From Abditibacteriaceae bacterium (lineage in GTDB: Bacteria > Armatimonadota > Abditibacteriia > Abditibacteriales > Abditibacteriaceae): a stretch of 64,000 bases of DNA. Each line of letters begins with the position of its first letter. The first letter of the stretch is position 1. Location: contig JAFAZH010000048.1 of the NCBI GenBank assembly GCA_019239895.1, forward strand, positions 116,735-180,734, written 5' to 3'. The position numbers were made by a program, and so were the translations under genes. This document shows positions 18,298 to 27,200 of the stretch, piece by piece. The notes beneath the pieces are model-generated. The model did not search any database, was not told the origin of the DNA, and saw only the letters and a program-made list of their open reading frames with translations.

Positions 18298-18373
18298 TTA
18301 GAATCTAACCGTTAAGATGTGTGCAACGCGTCCCAACGAGCGGCGTCCATACATCATTCAGTGATTGCAACAG

Positions 18374-18397
18374 CAGTTATAACGGAACAGTTATAAT
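18374..18397 (+). promoter_or_regulatory. Candidate promoter/operator of the prepilin cluster
   Basis: The 9-mer CAGTTATAA occurs twice (18374-18382 and 18388-18396, 14 bp apart). The second copy runs into a consensus -10 TATAAT at 18392-18397, but no -35 hexamer is convincing at 16-18 bp. The repeat may be an activator site or simply duplicate -10 sequence. Confidence 0.35.
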
Positions 18398-18522
18398 AGG
18401 ATTACCAAAGTAAACCGCTGCACAGTTGACGCCATTAAATGGATCGTGACGGTGCAGTGTTTTGGCAAATAAAATCTGGCATGAAATTCGCGTCCAGCAC
18501 GCATGTTCGTGGGGGTATCACT

Positions 18523-19335
18523 ATGAAACATCGGAAGCAACGGTCATTTCAGGGATTCACGCTGGTGGAAATTTTGGTTGTCCTGGCCATTATTGCAATT
18601 CTGGCCGCCATTATCTTCCCCGCTTTCACGCGGGCCAAGGAAAGTGCGCGTGAAGCGAGCTGCGCTTCTAATCTACATAAGATTGGCATGGCCGTGCAGC
18701 TTTATTTTAGCGATGAAAAGCGTTATCCAGGTTCGCTGGCGGCCTTGTTGCCAGCCGACCATGCACTCTCCAATTCGGCCAGTCCCGTCCCCACCCCGGT
18801 GGCTAATGTAAACCCGACAACGGGCGTGGGTGGCACTGGCTATCTTAAAATTAGCGACCTGTCCTTTCAGTGCCCGGACGACCCTGCGGAAGTTCCCTAT
18901 CCCCGCTCTTCTTATGGCGATATTTCTACAGATATAACGACTGGCCCGGCTGATCCGGCGCGTCTGGTCTGGAACTACTGGGGCTATCAAGCGGATGGCA
19001 CGGCCTATCCAACCTATACCGCGGCTAGTGCGGCAGCACCCTCGGCTGCGCTTCTGGTTGATCCCGGTTCGACTTTTAACCCGTGGGCCACGCCGCCAAA
19101 TCCGATCAAAAATTCTCTCTCCAACCGCTTCGCGCCAGCGACGACTATCGTTACCCATTGCATCTATCACCGGATACAAACGGCAGCCAATCTACAAGAC
19201 CCCAGTGCTCTTTATACAACCCCGGCTAACGATGCCCATGCCCGCGATATTATCCTGCGCTTGGATGGCTCCACGAAAACCGTGGATGTAAGCCAATTCA
19301 AGACCAATGGCTACTGGCAGACGCAGAACTTCTGA
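18523..19335 (+). CDS. Prepilin-type protein 1 (H-x9-DG type pseudopilin)
   Basis: 270 residues from the ATG at 18523 (GGGGG upstream); the longer frame from 18439 would put 28 non-leader residues ahead. Class III leader MKHRKQRSFQG is cut before Phe12, with Glu16 at the +5 position, followed by ILVVLAIIAILAAIIFPAF. The body contains RAKESAREASCASNLHKIG, typical of the SCASNLKQIG prepilins, and ends with an H-x9-DG-like motif (HARDIILRLDGS). Such proteins are abundant in Armatimonadota and Planctomycetota and are thought to be minor pilins or pseudopilins. It overlaps the next gene by one base (TGATG), so the two are translationally coupled. Confidence 0.88.
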   Translation: MKHRKQRSFQGFTLVEILVVLAIIAILAAIIFPAFTRAKESAREASCASNLHKIGMAVQLYFSDEKRYPGSLAALLPADHALSNSASPVPTPVANVNPTTGVGGTGYLKISDLSFQCPDDPAEVPYPRSSYGDISTDITTGPADPARLVWNYWGYQADGTAYPTYTAASAAAPSAALLVDPGSTFNPWATPPNPIKNSLSNRFAPATTIVTHCIYHRIQTAANLQDPSALYTTPANDAHARDIILRLDGSTKTVDVSQFKTNGYWQTQNF

Positions 19336-21224
19336 TGCTGGGAGTGACTACACCTATGCGAACCCCTTTAATCTGTCAGGTTTCAGCCCTACCTCATCAT
19401 AACGTGCAACATGGTAAGATGCGGTCACATCCGCGTCGCAGTAGCCACCGCAGTGGCTTTACTTTGATAGAAGTCGCCGTCGCCCTGGTAATTTTTGTTA
19501 TCGGTGCCTTAGCGATTCTGCGCATCTTCCCACCCGCGTTGGGGCTTATTCAGGGTTCCGAAAGCCGCGCCATCGCCATGCGCATGGACAAGAGTACATT
19601 ATCGAATTTAGCGAATAACCCCGGTCAAGTGCCTGATGCTATTTTTGATGTGTCTTCATATAATTCTTCTACTTTCACCTGGACTTGGAATGACGCTGTA
19701 ACATCGGGCGGCTTACCTATTGCAGTTGTCGGTACCACTTCTCTCAACCATTCCATACCAGCCGACATTATCGCCAGTGCTTTCACTAATTCCAGCTTGT
19801 CCCATTTTAAACATATTATGCGCGAGACGCATACAGTGTTAGCGGATAGCACAGGCAAGTTATTTGTGTTGACCAAATTCCCGTATCAGGGCAATGTTCA
19901 GGTCTTTACCGAAGATCAAGTTAAAGATGTCGTTTTATCATCAACACCTGCCAATCAAGATGAGTTAGATTTCAGCAATGCCCATCTTGCTTCTACTGGA
20001 GCATTATTTTCGGATGCAGCCCCTAATTCTATTCGTCCCCCGGATAATGCACGTACCGCAGACGGGGTAACTTATTATGTCTCCTACCAATGGAATGAAG
20101 ATATTACTGGTGCAGGATATAAGCGCGTGCAATCAGTAACAGATGAACCCATTTCGATGGTCAACGATGGCTCTGCCCAAACTCCTAACAGTGGTCATAA
20201 TGTCAAGCCGTTCCAAAGCACCAGAGCTGCCCAAGGTGTAACTCTGATAGATGGGTCAGTTTCTGTTCGCCTGCGGCAGCGTAGAGGAGTCATAACTACT
20301 AGTAGTGCCACTGACATATCCAATGGCCATGTTGGTTATTTACCTCTCAATGCTGTTACCTTCCCAACTTTACATGCGGGTGACACGGTTACTTTAGACT
20401 ACGACGTTGAAGATTGGCGGCAGTTATTGGACGACAGTGTGCCCAACCTCGCAGCGCCCTTGCCGACACCGGCCTATCCCGCTGCCATAGCAAATTCCGT
20501 CGCCGCCGTGAGTATGCCGATTCGTAATATTGATGATACCCAACCCGCCTGGGTGTCTTCGCTGCTGATGGACACTACCAATCCTCAAGCTATTGGCTTA
20601 AATCAGGCCGAGTGGAACTCTAACTCCAGCCCCGCCAGTGCCAGTGGCGCGGGCTCCAATCCTCATGCCTCCGCTCTGGTAGACGTTAATACAAAGTCAG
20701 GTCGGGTTGTCTACAATATCAATGGTATTAAAGCGCCACATGCCCGCACGGGATACCGCACTTTAGATAGTTGGGCGCATCAGTTATCGGTAGCGGCTCG
20801 CAGCTATATTCCTTTTTATGGGACGCAGTATTCTACCTACCTCTATTCCTTTGACGAGCAATGGCGAGAATATGAGTTAGTGAAATCGAATTCACAATTA
20901 GTCTTCCATCCCAGTGAAGCCGGGAAGTCTATCATGGTGTCATATGAGTACTCCGATTTAGGGAGCCCGCCCAAGTACACTCAGGTCGTGGGCAGCATTA
21001 TAGCCATCAATGAGCAACCTGACCCCTCGCCTGATGCCAATTTTGGGGCGACGGTTGCCGCAGCGCAGCTAACCGATCAGGCGGGTAATATCCTGGGGGC
21101 CAATAGGATTACTGCTATCACCAGCGTTGAAGGCGTGGATATTAGAGCGCGCACAGCCTACATTGATAATAACCACTACAATCAGTCAGCAGTGGTGGCC
21201 TACCGTTCAGCCGGTTCGCTATAA
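19335..21224 (+). CDS. Prepilin-type protein 2, large
   Basis: 629 residues if started at ATG 19335, which overlaps the previous stop; an in-frame ATG at 19419 would shorten the leader. The prepilin motif is RSGFTLIEVAVALVIFVIG, with the helix broken early by proline (RIFPPAL). The remainder is a large Ser/Thr/Asn-rich extracellular domain containing GVTYYVSYQWNED and GRVVYNINGIK strands, probably beta-rich. At over 600 residues it is far larger than a major pilin, so it is best seen as a minor pilin or tip subunit that displays a binding domain (inference). Confidence 0.82.
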   Translation: MLGVTTPMRTPLICQVSALPHHNVQHGKMRSHPRRSSHRSGFTLIEVAVALVIFVIGALAILRIFPPALGLIQGSESRAIAMRMDKSTLSNLANNPGQVPDAIFDVSSYNSSTFTWTWNDAVTSGGLPIAVVGTTSLNHSIPADIIASAFTNSSLSHFKHIMRETHTVLADSTGKLFVLTKFPYQGNVQVFTEDQVKDVVLSSTPANQDELDFSNAHLASTGALFSDAAPNSIRPPDNARTADGVTYYVSYQWNEDITGAGYKRVQSVTDEPISMVNDGSAQTPNSGHNVKPFQSTRAAQGVTLIDGSVSVRLRQRRGVITTSSATDISNGHVGYLPLNAVTFPTLHAGDTVTLDYDVEDWRQLLDDSVPNLAAPLPTPAYPAAIANSVAAVSMPIRNIDDTQPAWVSSLLMDTTNPQAIGLNQAEWNSNSSPASASGAGSNPHASALVDVNTKSGRVVYNINGIKAPHARTGYRTLDSWAHQLSVAARSYIPFYGTQYSTYLYSFDEQWREYELVKSNSQLVFHPSEAGKSIMVSYEYSDLGSPPKYTQVVGSIIAINEQPDPSPDANFGATVAAAQLTDQAGNILGANRITAITSVEGVDIRARTAYIDNNHYNQSAVVAYRSAGSL

Positions 21225-21275
21225 AGGGCCAACATGAGCAAAAGCCACAAGACGGTCTCGACAAGTGAGGTAGCG

Positions 21276-22154
21276 ATGAAGCGCATGGGTCTTTATACAC
21301 GGAGTCAGGCACAGCACAATAGGTCATCACGAACGCGGGGTGGCTTTACGCTCGTGGAAATTTTGGTGGTGCTGGCGATTGCCGCTCTTATCTCGGCCAT
21401 GACGTTAAGCGGCTTTAAGAACCTGAGCCAGAGTAGCAAGCGCACCACCTGCCAGACCAACTTGCGCACCGTTTACCAGGCATTCCGGCTCTATGGGGCC
21501 GACTATGATGGGAACTATCCCATTTATGATGCGGCGGCAACTACCCCTGGTGCTAAAAATATTGGTCTGTGGGCGCTCTACACTTTTCAAGTCCCGGATA
21601 AGAATGCTGACGCTGTAGTCCCACCTAATGCGATTATGCCTTCGCCGCAAACTCAACCCTATCCCGTTGAACGTTATCTGCGCAGTGTCAAATCACTGCA
21701 CTGCCCGGCGGATGTCGAGGATGAGCAACTCTATGATCCCACCGGAACTAACTATAATCTGAGCTACTTATCCTACCAGACTCTTGATCCCGATACAGGT
21801 AGTGCAAACCTTGAAGATCAATCTACTTATCAATCTATGCGTACCTCGGATGACAGTAGTGCTAATTTCGGAAACTGGAAGCGGCAATTGCTCCATTTCA
21901 ATGGTGGAATAGTATTCACTAATCCACCTTACCCGCCAACCACACCATCTCAACTCGTCGTCCGTCCGCCAACAGATGACACCATTGTGACTTGGTGTAA
22001 ATGGCATCGTCCAGCCACCCCAGGTTATGACGTGAGTAGGCCGTATGATAATGTCTTGTTCTTTGATGGTTCTGTGAAGAATTTGCCGGTTGAGCAGACA
22101 CCTACTGGTGCTCCCGCTGCGGTGCGCGGCTGGAAGCGCGTGCCGACCTCGTAG
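21276..22154 (+). CDS. Prepilin-type protein 3 (H-x9-DG-like)
   Basis: 292 residues from ATG 21276, preferred because GAGG lies 6-8 bp upstream (GTGAGGTAGCG); a frame from 21234 is also open. The leader ends TRGG before FTLVEILVVLAIAALISAM. SKRTTCQTNLRTVYQAFRLYGADYDGNYP follows, the DxDGxYP pattern seen in H-x9-DG prepilins, with a cysteine near ...LHCPADV. A YDNVLFFDGSVK motif lies close to the C-terminus. Related in design to prepilin 1 and probably a paralogue. Confidence 0.86.
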   Translation: MKRMGLYTRSQAQHNRSSRTRGGFTLVEILVVLAIAALISAMTLSGFKNLSQSSKRTTCQTNLRTVYQAFRLYGADYDGNYPIYDAAATTPGAKNIGLWALYTFQVPDKNADAVVPPNAIMPSPQTQPYPVERYLRSVKSLHCPADVEDEQLYDPTGTNYNLSYLSYQTLDPDTGSANLEDQSTYQSMRTSDDSSANFGNWKRQLLHFNGGIVFTNPPYPPTTPSQLVVRPPTDDTIVTWCKWHRPATPGYDVSRPYDNVLFFDGSVKNLPVEQTPTGAPAAVRGWKRVPTS

Positions 22155-22186
22155 TTATAGATTATTCGTGACAAGCCGTGTAGGAG

Positions 22187-23251
22187 ATGAAGGATATGCA
22201 GATGAGATTCACTGGTCGCACACCTCAAATCGCTCGTTCACAGGGGCGTGGGTTAGCCATGCACCGGCACGCTCGACGGGTGCGGGCTGGCTTCACGCTT
22301 GTTGAAATGATGGTGGCTCTGGCTATTTTGAGTTTGATGATGACCATCATCTTCGTGCCATTGAACCTGGGCTTAAACTTCTTTCATATCGGCAATGCAC
22401 GCTCTCAACTCCAGCAATCGGCGCAGGCGATGCTCAATCGTATGTCGGCTGAACTCCGCCAGGCGTCCTTCGTTTTCCCCAATGATGCCCTGCCCGGTGT
22501 GACGGATAAAGCACCTTACACCAATAACGGTGGTCTGCCTTATTACCAATCCACTACATTCGATGAGACAGTGGATGCCTCCGCAGCTTCCTCTACGCCT
22601 AAAAGCATAGTTTGCGGTTCCAACAAGCAGCCAGCCGGGAACCCTTCCCGCATTGACTTTTTGTTGCCGAAAATGGCGACTAACGGGTCGCCTCAATTGC
22701 CTCTTACACCGGGTACTTATCTTGTCACCTATTATGCTCGCAGACAGACACCCTTTGACAGCAGTTTTAAATCTAACCCTTTCGATGGCGTAGATAATCC
22801 TATTGTGATGTATCGCGCGCAGATGCCGTTATTCGATAATAGTAGTCCTCCTAAAAAAATGGTGGACATCTCCGACAGCCGCTATCCTTCAGGGGCCTGT
22901 TCAGGCAACGAAGACCAAACTTCATTTTGGTTGACAGAATCGGAGTATGGCGAACCGAATTTAGAACCTCTGAGTATTAATGACGGTAGTCCTAACCCGA
23001 CTTTCGCCAGCCACGACCTTTTGACACCGCGTGGTATGGGCTTACTGGCTTCTCATGCGACTGATCCCACTTTAGGCGCGACGGCCTTCGTTCCTAACAC
23101 GATATTCTTGTGCCAGGACACCGATGGCGATGGCAAGATTGACCATGTGAGGATTACGCTCGACTTAGCCCAATACGATGAGGCAGGAGCCATGCAGACG
23201 GCCCAGAATGTCCGGCTATCGGAAGATGTAGACCTGCCTAATATCCAATAG
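22187..23251 (+). CDS. Prepilin-type protein 4 (PilW/GspJ-like) with calcium-loop motif
   Basis: 354 residues from ATG 22187; ATGs at 22196 and 22202 are also possible and better placed relative to AGGAG at 22182-22186. The prepilin segment is RAGFTLVEMMVALAILSLMMTIIFV, followed by QLQQSAQAMLNRMSAELRQA, the pattern of PilW/GspJ-type minor pilins. Near the C-terminus is CQDTDGDGKIDHVRI, a DxDxDG calcium-binding loop. The TAG stop codon lies exactly at the edge of MITE copy 2. Reconstruction without the element (using its 6-bp duplication) still gives CAA TAG, so the protein is probably intact. Confidence 0.84.
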   Translation: MKDMQMRFTGRTPQIARSQGRGLAMHRHARRVRAGFTLVEMMVALAILSLMMTIIFVPLNLGLNFFHIGNARSQLQQSAQAMLNRMSAELRQASFVFPNDALPGVTDKAPYTNNGGLPYYQSTTFDETVDASAASSTPKSIVCGSNKQPAGNPSRIDFLLPKMATNGSPQLPLTPGTYLVTYYARRQTPFDSSFKSNPFDGVDNPIVMYRAQMPLFDNSSPPKKMVDISDSRYPSGACSGNEDQTSFWLTESEYGEPNLEPLSINDGSPNPTFASHDLLTPRGMGLLASHATDPTLGATAFVPNTIFLCQDTDGDGKIDHVRITLDLAQYDEAGAMQTAQNVRLSEDVDLPNIQ

Positions 23252-23432
23252 GACTTACGCACAAAGCACAGGAGAGTCTTGTCATTCCGAGCGGAGCGGC
23301 ATGGAGCGTGAGCGCAATGCCGTGCAGTCGAGGAATCTTTGAACGGGCACTACAAGTCTAAACGGCAAGATTCCTCGACTGCGCTACGCTTCGCTCGGAA
23401 TGACATCATGCTTTAATTTTTCATAAGTCCTG
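23250..23432. mobile_element. MITE-like element, copy 2 (AGGACTTACGC termini)
   Basis: Ends AGGACTTACGCA and CATAAGTCCT plus one base, with inner arms TTGTCATTCCGAGCG and CGCTCGGAATGACA. Direct repeats TCCAAT at 23244-23249 and 23433-23438 flank it, the same 6-bp geometry as copy 1. It is 30 bp longer than copy 1 because of extra bases in the left inner arm (GGAGCGGCATGGAGCGTGAG). It overlaps the stop codon of prepilin 4. Confidence 0.82.
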
Positions 23433-23662
23433 TCCAATAGACTTCGTGCTTTCTTGATGCTCCACTCTTGTCACAAACCAACTGGCCAGACAAAATTTCT
23501 ATTTCAGCAGTAAAAAGGCGTGCAACGCGCTTTTCCCTGACTCGTCACAAACCGTATTCCGATGTTATTACCTCATGCCACGAAGTTACAATCTGCTGTC
23601 ATGGGGCGCACAGCGACCACCGTCTGGCGCTTTAAGGGGTTAAACCCAATGGAGTCAAATTA

Positions 23663-24025
23663 ATGGCTGTGTTCCTGCGTTATCTGGCCTTCTTCCTGGC
23701 CCAACTGCTCTGGCAGCGCATTGTGCCAAAACCGGTGCCGCCAATTCGTCTGCCAAAAAAAAGCCCTATTGGTATGCCCCCTGTCTCGCCGTGGCAATTG
23801 CTGATCGGACTCTGGCTCTCTAAAAAGCTGTGGGATAGTTACGGCAAAGATGTTAAGGGCCAAGTCAAGGAGCAGATGAAGCACCAGGTCAAGCAACAGG
23901 CTAAGACTCGCTACACCAAGATGAAAGATTCTATGGGTCGTCGTGTTGACGATTTCTTAAAGGTACCAACGGTGCCACCGGCGGAAGCCCCTAAATCAGC
24001 CGCCAGTTCTCCATCCAGCCGTTGA
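23663..24025 (+). CDS. Small protein with hydrophobic N-terminus and basic helical tail
   Basis: 120 residues. The N-terminus (MAVFLRYLAFFLAQLLWQRI) is a short hydrophobic segment, then a proline-rich stretch PKPVPPIRLPKKSPIGMPPVSP, a second hydrophobic stretch WQLLIGLWLSKKLW, and a Lys/Gln-rich amphipathic helix (VKGQVKEQMKHQVKQQAK). GGAG is 8 bp before the start. It sits between the minor pilins and the giant PilX-like gene, so a membrane-associated accessory role in pilus assembly is possible. I know of no family. Confidence 0.55.
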   Translation: MAVFLRYLAFFLAQLLWQRIVPKPVPPIRLPKKSPIGMPPVSPWQLLIGLWLSKKLWDSYGKDVKGQVKEQMKHQVKQQAKTRYTKMKDSMGRRVDDFLKVPTVPPAEAPKSAASSPSSR

Positions 24026-24209
24026 GTAGCCCAATGATTACATTTTCATCTCTACAGGCACGGTTATTGCTGCTATCAAAATAAGCTAAAGTTTTAATCG
24101 GCCAGTTCTTTGCAATAGGCTTAAATGTCCAATTAAATAGCGTGCGATGCGACTAGCATCCATTAAGTTATAGTCCCAACGCCAAGTCTTAATAGTTGAG
24201 GTATTCCAA

Positions 24210-27200
24210 ATGCAGATACAGTGTTCAGACCGCAACGCCACCAACGCACCCGCTTCCTCTATGGTGCGTAACTATAGAACGGCCCGCGCCATCTCAAATC
24301 GAAGTCGTAGCGGGCGGCGCCGGGGCCAAGCACTTTTAATGGCCGTGTTGCTCATGGTGTTCGCCGCCCTGCTTGGCTCGACCTTTGTCACTGTCGTGGC
24401 GCTGAACCTTAACCAGACGGGCCGCCAGCAGGATGTGACCAGCGCCCGTTCCGCAGCCCAGGCTGGACTGCTCTTTACGAATAAGCAACTGACGGATAGC
24501 ATTAAAGGCGAAAAATGGCGTCCTGAGCAAGTTAGCCCACCACCTGCCCCTTATCTGGGCGACCCCGCTTCAAGCTCACCCGACACCAGTTACAATGTCT
24601 ACTACACGCCATTTGAGCAGGCTCAGGGCTGGGCGCGCACGGTTCCCAAGCCCTACAGCGGAGATCAAAAGGGTGGTGACTGGGATGGCGATGGCACTCC
24701 TAACACCGTAGCTGACGACTGGGCCAAGCTCGAATACTTCCGCCGCAACCATAATGCCCGCGTCTTTGTAAAGTTTCCCAGTCCGCTGTTGCCTGCAAAC
24801 GCCGATACCCCAACTTACTTAGTGGAAGTCAAATATGTTCCCAAAGATAATACAGAGTTTGTCTTGCCTCTATTTACTGGCGACTCCGCTGCATTCGATC
24901 CCAACGAAAGTCCCGATAAAGGTGGCCAATTACGCGTTACGGTTATTGGAGAATCGCAGGACAACTCAAACGTTTTCTTTCGCCGCGTATCCTATAAGCC
25001 GACTGCCTCTAATGGCAGCCCGCTTTCTTTTGCGTATTATACCTCGAACTGGGATACCAACAAGAATCGCTTAGTCGCTACTAAAATTAAGTCCACACTT
25101 CCAATCTCTAACTTTAATACCCTACCAGTTTATGATGCATCTGGCATTGTCCCTGGCGAGACCCTGCTGCTCAATGACTCATCAACTGGAGATACTGCGG
25201 TTATTGTCCAGTCAGTTGATTATACGACTAACATTATTACTCTCGACAATACCTATCTTAAGACTTACCAGCCAAACGCTACCGTCCGCGTTGCGGGCAC
25301 ATTAATGCAAACTCTGTTTGGGAAGAACGATACACCTACCTACACCGCCAATTTCGACGCAGATGGCATAAATGGCTCGTCTAGCACTTATGAGACGATT
25401 TACTCGGCCCCGATAACGTCCTCGGCAAACGAATTTGGGGAACCGTTTAATGCCGCTAAACCAGCAGGTGGCATGTTTTTCAATGGTGGCTTAGTGCCCC
25501 AGGAAAGAGTGCAGATGAATCTGTCATCTGCTGCGCCTTTTCCATCCTACTTATCCGTAGCGGGTAAAATTGTCGTGCCTGCGGCACAAACCCAGGCCGC
25601 CATCCGCGATGCTAACATACCTTCTTCGACGCCGGTGCCTTTAAATACCCAGCTAACTCCGCAGTCTAATGCTCTAACATCGGTGGTTAGAGCCGACAGC
25701 GACCCTTATAGCAGCGACCCCAGTAAGAATCCAGTAAAACCGCTATCTCCTCCACAATTAGATGACAAATTGACGCGCTATCAGCAACTAACTAAGTATT
25801 CTGATGTTGGCAACGGTTCGCTTTATGGCTATGGGACCGGTGGCGTCTATATAGACAATGCTGACGACTTTGAGAAAGTTGTCACGGCCAATGGAAGCTA
25901 CCGCGCCCTTAGCATTTCTGACATGCAAAGACTCTGGCAGCGCAAATCCTTCTTTGCGAATACAACCGGAGCTAATCCCGACGGTGCTCCCAATGTAGGA
26001 GGGGGTGTGCAAGCCGGAAATTTAACCAGTCCGCTTCCACGCTATCGCTTAGCCTGGAAATCACCCAGCAGTACTGAGACCTGGACTTATCCTACCGCGG
26101 CTGGATCCCTGGAAGAGCGTGGCGTTCGGGGTTGGGTCAGCCCTTACGAGTTCATGCCACGCGGTGCAACCATCCTGCTTAATGGTAATCAAATCACCAT
26201 TATCCGTGATGACCGCTCCGATGCTTTGTTTGCCGCTCCTGACCTTAATAAAGCCTGGCAAGATCGCACTACTGGCAACCGTATATCAGGCGCATATAGC
26301 ATGACCATTGACTATAGTACATCCAATGAATCACGCACTGTGGGTGGCAGTACTATTCTCAATCAGCCCTTTAACGGGGTTATTTACGCTGATGGTAACG
26401 TGCGGGTTCGGGGCACAGTAGGTAACAAAGACCTAACGATTGTGTCGGCTGGTAATATTTATGTTGATGGCGCGATTCGCAGGGGGGGTGCCGGGCACAT
26501 CGCTCTTATTGCCAAAAAGAATGTCACGCTCAATCCGACGCAGTTCCTTACTCATCTGCCTGGCCAGAATGATCCTAGCATAGTGACCGATCCGACAACC
26601 AAAGAAATCTTCTACAATATGACCCTACCGGGCGGCAACACTCCAAACACCACAGAACAGATTGGGCGTGACTTCCGCCTGGATGATACTACCGTGCCAG
26701 CCAGTGATTATTATCTCACCATGCAACATGCAGGCGAGATGAAAAATGCCTTTGACCTGACTTATCCAACACCGGCAGCACCAAACCCAGCGCCCACACC
26801 TATTTCTATCACGATTAAAGACCCCAGCCCAAACACTCCGCCTACCGTCATTGATGCAAACGAAAAGCATTTTGCAGGCAGCAGTTCAACAGGGCAGGAC
26901 TTTGATATTAATCTCACCGACTTATCCGCCACACCTACACCAACAGCCAATCAGGGTAGTGATGGAACTGCCAATAGTTTAAATACTCTTAAGTCAAACG
27001 CAGCTTTTAGCACTCCAACTGGCTGGCAAATGACCCTGCCCGCAGCAAATGGGACCCTGCCAGCACGGCGCATTGCTTCACTGAAGGCTTCTAACGTAAC
27101 CACCACATGGCTTCCACTTCATGTTCCCTTGACGGTTTCAGTAGGGGTATTGTCCAATCCTGGGGCCAATTTTCTTAATATACCAGCCTTTGGGTCTCCA

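Noticed and set aside
18165..18520. Possible cyclic-di-GMP riboswitch before the prepilins
   Set aside because: The conserved GEMM core and loops are not seen; the folding is explained by the TGGGACGCAACG inverted repeat.
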